Positions 35,826 to 45,455 of a stretch of 64,000 bases of DNA are shown piece by piece. Source of the stretch: Gossypium raimondii. Taxonomy: Eukaryota > Streptophyta > Magnoliopsida > Malvales > Malvaceae. Numbering within the stretch: the stretch's first letter is position 1; every line of letters begins with the position of its first letter. The notes beneath the pieces were generated by a model, which was not told where the DNA came from, made no database searches, and worked only from the letters and a program-made list of their open reading frames with translations. The position numbers and the translations under genes were made by a program. Location: positions 61,389,980-61,453,979 of the forward strand of contig NC_068575.1 of the NCBI RefSeq assembly GCF_025698545.1. The letters are read 5' to 3'.

Positions 35826-37876
35826 ATGACTTCTTCACCGCCTCCAAAGCGAAGGCGAAAAGGGCAAACCGTTGACACAGAATCACCGTCGAAATCAGCG
35901 TTGACCCAAGACAATTCATCCCCTTTGATAGTCTTCGCTCATGGCGCTGGTGCTCCTTCCTCTTCTGATTGGATGATCAGGTCCCTCTTCTCTCCTTCTT
36001 CAAAATATTACATGGTTCCCTACCCCCCCCATTATATGGTTAAGTGAGTGGAATTTGCAGATGGAAAGAAATGCTAAAGAAGGCTTTGAATGCTGTTGAA
36101 GTAGTGACATTTGATTACCCTTGTAAGTTCACTTCTCAGTTAAATTCGTTTTCTCTTAAAATTATTTTAAGTTGGATTTCTTTTTTTTTTTTTTCATATT
36201 TGTAATGTAAAATTTGATGTATTGTTTTGGTATTTGCAGATATGTCTGAGGGAAAAAGAAGATCTCCGCCCAAGGCAGAAAAATTGGTAGATTTTCACAC
36301 AAATGTTGTCAAAAATGCAGTTTCTAAATATCCTGGGCATCCTTTGATTTTGGCTGGCAAATCAATGGGTTCAAGGTACAATATGATTGTCTTAATACTA
36401 TTTGTATTTGCTATTGTCTGTGTGGTTGCTTGATATATTACTTTATAGCAATAACACTATTTTAAAATTTAAATGTATGTTGATGATTTTATTCATCATT
36501 TTTCAACATATTGAAGGAAGATATTACTATAAACTTGGGGTACTCATTAGCAGCATTCTTAGTATTCTGCCATTTTCTGCTTTAAGGAATTAAGGGTCAC
36601 TAATCCTGGTTCTTTAAGATTGTGTAGATTTCATTGATGCTTGCTAGTATGTCTTGTTTTAAAGTCACGTTCCTTTTGTAGAATCAGCTGCATGGTGGCT
36701 GGAAGGGAAGACATTTCTCCATTGTTAATTGTTTGCCTAGGATACCCGCTTAAGGTTTGTCATTTTTCACACTTTGTTTTTGAAATTCATAGACAATATC
36801 CACTGTTTCTTTTCAAGTTTCTTATGAAGATATCCCATGGTTCTTTTAGTTTATACTGGTCCTATCCCATCTAATGTGCCTGTTTACTGCTGTTTGCCTT
36901 CTGTTGTAGTTTTCTCTAGGTTAACTCATCTAATTGTTATGCTTTATTTATTGTATCTTTGAAAAGGAGTCTTTTGCTACTTATGAACATAGTATTAATT
37001 ATTTCTTGAATCTTAACAAGTCTTTCTTTAGAAAATCTGATTCAGTGAAGAGATTTTTTGTTTTTGTTTTCCCATTTATTTCATTAAAAGATCATATCTT
37101 ACACAAAGAATACATTTGTTGAATTTTTCCCCTTATTTTGATACTTGTGAATGTCGTTATTGAGATAGTGAATAGTTGAATAAAGAATGAACTGAATGTT
37201 GGCATTTTAAATGTGGTTCGGGTGCTCCTATAGGATAGTAGCAGAAACCAAGGACTTGTACCTGAGGAGTGGTACTTTTATCCTTTGTGATGTAGCTTGG
37301 AAACAGAGTCATGCTTTATTATAATACGTTTTCTTGCTTAAATAAATATCAGGGTATGAATGGAGCAGTGAGAGATGAAACTCTGCTTCAACTTAAAGTT
37401 CCTGTGATGTTTGTGCAGGTACTTTTCTCATCTTAATGCATGGTTCTTTGTATGAATGGATGTGGTCTTCATATTTTTCGTCTTTTGTCTGTAAAAAAGA
37501 TTGGGCATTTCCCATGACTGGCTGATAAATTTATGTTGCTGTATGCTGATGGTCTGGATATTGATTAAATTTCTACTAGCATGATACTATTTTTATGTAG
37601 AAATCTTTTGAAGGTTATGTAGTTCTTATAATGCTATAAGCTACTCATTTTGACTTTGAACTTTAGGGTACCAAAGATGGTCTCTGCCCCTTGGAAAAAC
37701 TAGAAGCTGTTAGGAAGAAAATGAAGACAATGAGTGGGTTGCACGAGATCGAGAGTGGTGATCACTCGTTCAAGATTTCAAAAAAGCACCTCCAAACCAA
37801 GGGATCAACCCAAGAGGAAGCTGAAGATGCAGCTGTTCAGGCCATTGCATCATTTTTCACCAGGTCTCTGAGATGA
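35826..37876 (+). CDS. KANL3/TEX30-type alpha/beta hydrolase
   Basis: Six exons, 35826-35980, 36061-36122, 36240-36375, 36682-36754, 37353-37418 and 37667-37876, all with GT-AG introns, join to 233 residues. After a basic N-terminus (PPPKRRRKGQ) the fold is a small alpha/beta hydrolase of the KANL3/Tex30 group: LIVFAHGAGAPSSSDWM (oxyanion strand-turn), EVVTFDYPY, the nucleophile elbow AGKSMGSR (Ser114), LGYPLKG, VQGTKDGLCP (Asp168) and SGDHSF (His197). A full Ser-Asp-His triad is therefore present, so activity is plausible, though substrates of this group are unknown. Length agrees with plant homologues. I chose the ATG at 35826 because it is the only in-frame ATG ahead of the conserved region. 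There is no signal peptide. Confidence 0.92.
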
Positions 37877-38413
37877 AGGTGAATCAAAGCCGTAATCCTT
37901 TTTTGTCTAAGTTTGTTTAATGCCTTTAGCCTTTGTTTGTTCTAAGGATTGCTAAGGCCCAAGGTTCAAATGCTCCCTTTTTCCCTTGGCCCTCTACTAT
38001 TGGCGGAGCAAGTTGTTCTCATTCTCATCTACTATATCCTCACTACAGTGTTTAGATGTGAACTGAGAAGCTTATCATTCTTGTAAGTACCTGTAACCCA
38101 AGTACTTTTTAATGTAAAGCTAAATTCGAATGCGTGAGTGAATCTAATTTAAGCTGCGCATGTTTCTGCAAATTGAATCTTTTATCAAGTAAAAGATTAC
38201 ACCATCCATTATAAAAAAACAAAACCATGATATATCCATAAAAATATATCTATTTTCCCTTATATTTAATAGGAGATATGATAATTTATAGTCTGATATG
38301 ATAATTTATAGTCTTACATTGCACGAGACACCATATTAGACTGCTGTTGAGACTGCACATGGTTTTATTTAGTGTAGTGCAGCACACTATACGTGCCAGG
38401 GCCAGCCATCTCT
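37877..38413. other. 3' UTRs of two convergent genes
   Basis: The interval contains the downstream region of the hydrolase gene and, from about 38340, the 3' flank of the minus-strand Lys-rich gene. A short direct repeat (ATATGATAATTTATAGTC, twice) lies at about 38276-38313. Confidence 0.5.
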
Positions 38414-38827
38414 TTAGTCACTGTCACTGCGACTGTCGTCTTTGCTCTTCTTGTGCTTACTCTTCTCCTTCTCGGGCTTCTTCTTGCTCTCGGTCTTCTT
38501 TTCCTTCTTTTCCTTCTTTTCTTTCTTTTCCTTCTTGTCCTTGTCTTTCTCCTTCTTGTCTTTCATCTTCTTTTCCTTCTTTCCATGGCAAGTTGCGGGC
38601 ACAGCCGTGCCTTGAGCCACATGTTGCTGAGCATGGACACCATGGCTCATGGTCTTGGACTCGGCATGTGTTTTGGTTGTGTCATGGCTCAGTTGGTTGT
38701 GCCCATGTGATTGACTCACACCCTTACTCTCCTTATGAACCTGAGTTTGGCCACTGCTCGGATGGTGTTCGTGTTTCCCTTCGTGTAGGGTTTTTTCAAC
38801 AGGGCGCACACATTGTTCAGTAGCCAT
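38414..38827 (-). CDS. Lysine/glutamate-rich hydrophilic small protein
   Basis: An intronless frame of 137 codons with ATG at 38827. The first 80 residues are hydrophilic and rich in His, Gln, Ser and Thr (SHGHNQLSHDTTKTHAESK). Residues 83-125 are almost only Lys and Glu in KKEKK repeats, and the end is SKHKKSKDDSRSDSD. There is no signal peptide or membrane segment. The composition suggests an intrinsically disordered protein and recalls LEA-like or nucleolar proteins, but I do not recognise a family. The coding repeats are (TTCCTTC)n-like on the plus strand, which could expand by slippage. The opposite strand is also open by virtue of this bias and is not a gene. Real-gene confidence comes from the biased but non-random N-terminal half and intact length. 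Confidence 0.7.
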   Translation of the reverse strand: MATEQCVRPVEKTLHEGKHEHHPSSGQTQVHKESKGVSQSHGHNQLSHDTTKTHAESKTMSHGVHAQQHVAQGTAVPATCHGKKEKKMKDKKEKDKDKKEKKEKKEKKEKKTESKKKPEKEKSKHKKSKDDSRSDSD

Positions 38828-40711
38828 AGCAATAGATAAGATTTAGAGTCAGCCTTGAGCTTCTCTTAGGTTGCCTGCTGAATTTAGCAATGGAAATGCA
38901 GCCATTATCATATAGGCATAGAGAAGAGTGAGATTCCTCTTGCCATTATGTTACATCACCCTTTGAATCTACTTTCTCATATCGGCCAAGTTCATTTCGT
39001 AAAGAAATTCTACCAACTTGTTAAAATGCGAGCATGCGTTCGAGATTTGTTGTATACAATTCTTTTTAAGTATTGGAATGTTTAGGCACATATTCGAACC
39101 ATGAAAATGGGTATAAATGAAGAATCAGCCAAAGAATGAGTTCCTTGATGGCAATATCCATTTTACATGTTTCTTTGCTTCTGCTTCGTTGATTATTGTT
39201 GATGAGAATCAAAGTGCTTGCCCACCAAGCAAATGCATGCAATCATGTTGAAGCATATTATCGGAAAAGGATGTTAAATTTTATTTTTTTAATATTTAGA
39301 AATTATGTAATGGAGAATAATACATAAATCATCCCACTATCTTAAGCTATTATGGAAGTGAGATTCTATTGGAAAAATTCAACGGTGAAATTAAACATTT
39401 TCAAATGATAATGGTTTAGCTGAGATTGATTTTGACAAAAAAATAATGTCATCTTATAGTATTGAATTGAATATCAAGGATAATTCGTAATATTTTTGTT
39501 TTAAAAATCAAAATCAAAATGAAATGAAATTGAATGTTGATTTTAGATTAATTTTAGTATATGAACTAATCAAAATTTTTAAGTTAAGAGCTAAAGATTG
39601 GATTTTGTCTTATTTATTTAAAAATGGGTATATTAGCTTAAAATTTTATTCATTTTATTATTAAAATTGACATGATTAAAAGAATAATCAAAAATTACAT
39701 GTAATGTATCACATGTACTTTGTTTTAACGTACGTATCTATTAAATTTTAACAAGATGAATGTATCAAGTTCTTAATAGAATAAATTAATTTGCTCTTTG
39801 ATTTGATATATAGGAAGTAATTTGTTCTAAATTAACTAATATTTTGGAGTTGATTTACCTATTATGTTGAAAAATAAATAAATTTTGACAAGTATATTGT
39901 TCTTTTGGAAAATTATTGATATATGTTGTTTTTGGAGGGAAAGGAAAATATCTTCCGCAGGATGCATTTTATTGATGTGGCATTGAAAACGTGTACTATA
40001 TAACGCATTTTTTTCTGTCTCTAAAAATATATATTTCAAGGCGTGTTTTTACTTTATTAAAATAGTAGTCGTGATTAGTCGAATTGTTGCGATGCAGGAG
40101 GTTTTTTTTAAAGACGGCTTAATCAATCCCCGATAGGAACAACAACGATAGTCACAACGGTGGATGAAGGAACTGCAGGAGGAACGATGGGGATTGAGGC
40201 AGAGGGAATGGTGGCGGCAATTGATTGTGGTAGCCAACAAAATAGGTAAAAAGCTTATTTGAGTTCTGAAACATATAAAAGAATTCAAAGGTCAAAAAAA
40301 AAAATATTTTTTTTTATGAAAATAAATATTTTTATCCTTTTAACATATTATGATTCGATAATATCAACATGTATTTAAAACTAGTTTTGTAATAAAATAA
40401 AAAATTCCAAAGGGCATAGATAAAAAAATCAATCTTGATTAAAGTGATTCAGCTAATAATCATATAATTTAAACATAAAAAAATAATTATATGAGATAGA
40501 GACATCATATTATCTATATATTTTATTTCATACCATCTTTTCTTATTTGGACATAGAGAAACAAAAACATCCGACTCACAAATTTGATAACATGTCCTTG
40601 TTTCTTCATAAATATATTAGTACGTAAGACATGATAATTTATAATTAAGCAGTTGTTTAAAGTTTAATAACCCACGAGTTAATAATCTGAGTTGAACAAA
40701 ACCCTCCAAAG
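38828..40711. other. Spacer with fold-back repeat
   Basis: About 39540-39840 matches the repeat type of 14660-14890 and 55390-55620, with TCACATGTAC and 'ttaatttgctctttgatttga' phrases. Nothing else is identifiable; the frames at 39836-40039 and 40049-40288 look non-coding. Confidence 0.5.
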
Positions 40712-41077
40712 TCAACGTCGGAGACTTCCCGTATCACTGTGCCTGTCTTGTCGCAAACAACGTAATGCTCTTTGTTCGATCTTTTTTTCCGGCAACAAAA
40801 CAGACGAACAACTGCAAATTGGTCTGAACTTGAACGTGGATTTGAATAGTTTCTCAATGGATCGAGAGAGCTTCGACGGTGGCGGCGGAGGAGGAGCGCA
40901 GTGGACTAAATGAGGCATGGACATTGTTCTGGAATGGACTATTGCTGAGTTGAGCTGCCGATTGAAAGCGTTAAATTCGAACGAGTCGTAAAGGGTGCTA
41001 CCGCAATCCCATATAAGATTATTGCCCTCTGAGTTTTGCTTTTTCTTTTGTTCGCGTTTTTCTTGGGATTTCTCCAT
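40712..41077 (-). CDS. Small plant-specific protein (WDCGSTLYDSFE family), possibly frameshifted
   Basis: ATG at 41077; 121 codons. Residues 22-53 hold NLIWDCGSTLYDSFEFNAF, RQLNSAI and SRTMSMPHL, a signature I recall from small uncharacterised angiosperm proteins. Then come a Pro run and SRSIEKLFKSTFK. The remainder (LLPEKKIEQRALRC...) looks non-conserved, whereas the neighbouring frame over 40657-40800 reads KKRSNKEHYVVCDKTG and VSDVDFGGF, which resembles the expected C-terminus. Reducing the T7 run at 40782-40788 by one base would connect the frames. So this may be a recent frameshift, a sequencing slip in a homopolymer, or simply a divergent tail. Function unknown. Confidence 0.6.
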   Translation of the reverse strand: MEKSQEKREQKKKQNSEGNNLIWDCGSTLYDSFEFNAFNRQLNSAIVHSRTMSMPHLVHCAPPPPPPSKLSRSIEKLFKSTFKFRPICSCSSVLLPEKKIEQRALRCLRQDRHSDTGSLRR

Positions 41078-41457
41078 TTTATTTTCTCGGAAAACAGAAC
41101 AAAAAAAGAAGTAGATGACGAGATTTTGTTTAAATTTTTTTTTCTATTACAAGAGCTTCTTATGTTTGGTTTTCCAATTGTCGGTACACTCGGTATAATA
41201 AAACGTGTAGGTTCTGAGTTACTACGTTCCAGAGAAATTCAAAGCGTGATTGCCATCACTGTCTGTCCCCATTCATATGCAGATAACATTAAATATGAGA
41301 GAGAATTCGCATTAAATTTACTCGAGGAGAGGGAAATATCGAATTAAAACTTGAAAGAAATATTAGATTGCAGCCAGAAAATGTTAATCAAATCATCATC
41401 AAAAGGATTGATGTTCAAACAAAACACTTAAACATCAACATTAAAAAAAGTCTTTCC

Positions 41458-43212
41458 CTAGTGCTGCTGCTCCTCCTCTGCAGATTTGTTGTATTGTTCC
41501 ATTTGTTTCTTGTATACTTCCATGGCTTCACTTGCTTTCGCATTCCAAACATCCCTTTCTTCTTCACTAAGCTCCTAATAAATCCAAACCCAAAAAATTC
41601 AACACAAACCCAATATCAATTAAACAAAAAAAAAGTTAAAAAATTGCAAAAATGGTGATTTTAGGATGATAACATACCTTCCATTTCACTGAAATCAGGG
41701 CATTAAGTGTAGAGTTGTTGATTCCTTGTCGTTCTTGTACCAGAGTTTTCCTTGCTTCTTTGCTGAACAAAAGGAAAGAAGATGCAGGCTTTTTAGGTTT
41801 ATTAGGATCTGAATTCTGCTGCTTCTTTTGTTGACGTTTCTCTTTGGTTTTTTTAATGATATGATCAGTTTTCTCTTTCTTTTTAAGCAATTGAAGTGCT
41901 TCTTGTTTCTGTAGTTTCATCATCTCTTCTTCTTGTTTTTTAACATTCAATGCTTCTTCTTCCTTTTTCTGCTTGTAAACCTCCATTTCTTCCATGTATT
42001 TTTCCTTGTTCTTCTTTGCTATCTACAAAAATCCGTAACAAAAAATGAGACTACGTGCTCTTAAAGTTAAAGAAAAACATGGGATTTGTTCATTTTATTC
42101 ATTTTTACCTCTTCATAAGGCTTTTTTTGTTCTTCAGTCATGTTCTTCCATTCTTCGCCCGCGATTTTCGCCGCTTCCAAAACGTTCTTGTTTCCGGTAT
42201 CGGCGAGTAAAGCCGCCCTTCTCTCGTTGGAGAACAAAAAGAAAGCCGACATGGGTTGCTTAGGCTTTGAGGGATCCCTTTCTTTCTTGGTTTTTTTCTT
42301 GGTTTCTTTCTCACCTTCTTCCTTGAACTGCAAGTATTGTTCCAGTAACTCCATTGCTGTCTTTTGTTTATGCTCATCTTCAAAGAGTTTCATGGCTTCC
42401 GTCTCGCGTTTCTCTTTCGCAATCGCCTGTAAATACACTTCCTTTTCGGCTCGATATATCTCTTCGTAAGGCTTCTTTTCTTCGGCCATGATCGTCTTCC
42501 ATTTCGCACCCAAAATATTCGAAACTTCTTTGAAATCAGCCTCGGATTCTCTTTCTTTATCTCTTTCCATTGATCTTTGCACCACAAAATGTAAGGTGGA
42601 GATGGCCTTTTCTTTTCAAATCCTCCTCCTTTGTTCATCGAAATTGCGAAATTCTGAAATAAAACCTGAAATTTAAATCACTAAAAAGGAATATAAAGCA
42701 TAACCCAATGTAATAACAAAAAACAAAAAAAAAAGACATTTTACCATATTAGGCTTGAATTCCTTCATTTTCTGCAATTTCTTCAGCTCCATTTGCAATT
42801 TCTCTTGCTCTTTACCTTTATTTTCAATCTCTTCATCCTTCATCTTCAACATTTCATCTTTCTCTTTCAATAACTCTTCGGTCTTTTCTTTCTCTATCCT
42901 TAGCTTTTGAAGCATATCTTGCATTTCTTGCAAGTCTTTCTCGAAAGATTTCTTGCTCTGTTTCCCTTTGCCCGCGGCTTTTCCTTTGAGTGGTTGAGAG
43001 TCTCCGTCGTGGTTCTCTTTCGACGGATCTGATTTCATCGGAGAAGGAGCCTGTGTTGGGGAAAGCTGCTGTGAGAGCTTTTGTGCCAAAATATTGGCTT
43101 CATTTGTTGATAATGATGGTGATGATGATGATGGGTTCTTCTGTTTCAAGGCTTTTCTTCCATTGTTTCTTGATTTCCTTGGCACATCAACAACAACAGC
43201 TGTATCCGCCAT
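41458..43212 (-). CDS. 3xHMG-box2: Three-HMG-box DNA-binding protein (3xHMG-box1/2 type), exon 2 with one-base loss
   Basis: Exons 43212-42745, 42653-42109, 42022-41678 and 41574-41458, GT-AG introns. The order is a basic/Ser-rich N-terminus, a Lys/Glu coiled coil (FEKDLQEMQDMLQKLR on), then three HMG boxes: RPSPPYILWCKDQWKE, KQPMSAFFLFSNERRAALL and KKPASSFLLFSKEARKTL. Arabidopsis homologues coat mitotic chromosomes. Expected length is about 491 residues. Exons 1, 3 and 4 are multiples of three, but exon 2 is 545 bases: near 42542 the conserved KKENPEADFKE is broken because CCGGAGGCT has become CCGAGGCT. As given, the frame shifts in box 1. Everything else is intact, so this is either a sequencing error or a very recent null allele; reads are needed to decide. 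Confidence 0.88.
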
Positions 43213-45455
43213 TTTTTGGGGGGAGAGAAAAAAATTTAAGCTACAGAAATGTGTCTATTGATTTTGGGATAAATGAAGAAAAGCGGTGGTGCGTTTTTTA
43301 AAGAGGGGCTGACGGGGTGAGGAACGGTCTGGTTTTTCAAAATTCAAAATATAAGATGAACGTTGAACGGTCTGATTTTTCAAAATTCAAATTTAAGATG
43401 AACGTTGAATGGCTATTGAAGGGAAGATGGAGGTAAGATGGACTAAATTGAGCAAGTTTATTTTTTTTTTAAGCAGGTAATTGAACTCAAATCAAATATG
43501 GCTGGTAAAAATAAACCGTCCTCTCTATCAAAAAGACAAGACTAAATCAAAAGAAAAAACGCAAATCGACTCTTCTATGTTTTATGGTTCAATATACGTT
43601 TGACTCGTGTTTTAGGGAAAAAAGATATTAAGTACTTAATTGGAAAATAAAAACTCAAATACAATATTTTATATTAAAATTAAGAGTAAATTACACCATT
43701 AGTCACTTAATTATTTGTAAATTTTATTTTAGTCATTTAATTAAAAAGTTACAATTTAATCACTATTGTTTTCAATTTTTTTGTCACCCTACTATTAAGT
43801 GACATTTTTAGCTGGTATGGTAATTTTAGTCCCCAGTTTTTATATTTTATATCAATTTTACCTTAATTCTATATAAAATTATAAAAAACTCAAAATTATT
43901 TAAAATAGAAGATTCTATATAAAATTTTAGAAAATAAAATTTCAAAATGATATTGTTGAAGAACTAATATGTATAGGAAATAAAAAATTATCATTCAATA
44001 CAGTTCAATAACAAATTGAAAATAATATAGAACAAAAAAAAAAATACATCATTACTTGCTTCCTCAGTGTTTCTTAAAGGCTTTAATCACTATTTGGCCC
44101 TTGAATTATACCTAATTTTCACAAATTGGTACCTAAACTTTTTTTGTCCCATTTTGGTACCTAAATTATAGTTCCGTTACACTTTTTTTATACTTGTTGT
44201 TAACAATGTTAAAAAGAATAGCAACAAATCAGAACACACCACATGCCCCCATTGACTATTGATGTGGACGATAACGTAGCTGCCGAACAGCGTTGACCGG
44301 AACAGTGTCTTTTTTTTTAAATATTTTTTTCTTACAATATTTTGTCTAGTCAATGCACAATCAATACGCTTAACGACCACGTCATCATCGACACCAGCAG
44401 TCAAAAGGGACACGTGGTGTGTTTTTTTTAAACACTGTTTAATGGCAAGGGCCAAAACGTGTAACATAATTATAGTTTAAATATCAAAATTGGACAAAAA
44501 AAGTTTAGTTTGATATATGAGGAAAAGAATATAATTCAGGGTCAAACAGTGAATAAAATTTTTCTCGAAATCAAATTAGTAATATCATCAAGTTAAATTC
44601 CATACCCTTAAAATAACATTCGGAACTCATATTATAGAGACTACAAATTTTTCTGTTTTAGATTCAATTCATTTAAATTGTATTGCAAAACTCAAATGTA
44701 TACTCTACTTTATTTTTCTTTTCTTATAATAGAAAATGCTACGTGAAGTTTCTTTAATAATTTTCTAAAGGATGAGTATTGAATATTTTTATGCAAATAA
44801 TACAGAAAGATTTGGAGGATTTAAAACAATTTTCTTAATTTTCTCACTATCTATTTTTGAAAATTTTATCTACTTTTATTTAGTTTTTAAATTTTCAAAA
44901 TTTTAAAAATCATTTTTAATTATATATAAAATCAAGATCAAATTGATAAAAAATATAAAATTGTAACTTTTTAATTAACAATCAAAACAAAATAATTTAC
45001 CTTAAAAATAAACTTAGATAGCAAGAAGTATATTCTCTCTTTAAAAATAAAATACAAGAATGCAATTTATTTCAAAATCAAGATAAAATTTTAAAATGAA
45101 ATTCCATCAAGCACTTGGAACTTAATTCTATCCTGTTAAAAATGCTCGAACTTATACTTTGGTACAGAAAATATAACACAGTCACAAGTAGCAATAGCAA
45201 TGAATTAGAGTCTTGATTCCAGTGATCATAGATCAATCTCAGTGTAACCTAAGATTTCTAAAACAATACTAAACTCATTTCATATTACAAAAGATCTTCT
45301 CCCATAACAGTTCCCCTCAAAAGCTTGTTTTCCAAAACACAGATACAGCAGAACAAAATCCAGGCACTAAAGAATTATGCAGTTAAGCTGGGCATATGCT
45401 TGTATACATTTGGAAGTGCAACAAAAGAAAGGGTTACAATACACGTATCATCATC
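43213..45455. other. Spacer between 3xHMG-box and Crooked-neck genes
   Basis: It includes the 5' flank of the 3xHMG-box gene, with a 25-base direct repeat (GGTCTGATTTTTCAAAATTCAAA type) at about 43327-43393. A long-inverted-repeat MITE at 44082-44557 is annotated separately. About 43686-43850 and 44940-45002 may be the two ends of another fold-back element into which that MITE inserted (GTAAATTA and AAAAAGTTACAATTT shared). Confidence 0.5.
44082..44557. mobile_element. MITE with about 100-base inverted repeats
   Basis: The left arm (TTTAATCACTATTTGGCCC, then AAACTTTTTTTGTCC and ATTTTGGTACCTAAATTATA) is matched in reverse complement by the right arm (GGACAAAAAAAGTTTAG and GGGTCAAACAGTGAATAAA). 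Total 476 bases, no protein. Long inverted arms suggest a Mutator-like non-autonomous element, but no target duplication was clear. The half at 22560-22670 may be a relative. Confidence 0.65.

Noticed and set aside
38347-38823. Long plus-strand frames rich in Ser/Phe or Leu
   Set aside because: Antisense shadow of the Lys/Glu-rich gene; composition follows from AAG/GAA codons.
41036-41347. 103-codon plus-strand frame between two minus-strand genes
   Set aside because: Phe/Leu-rich, partly antisense to the start of the small minus-strand gene; no similarity seen.
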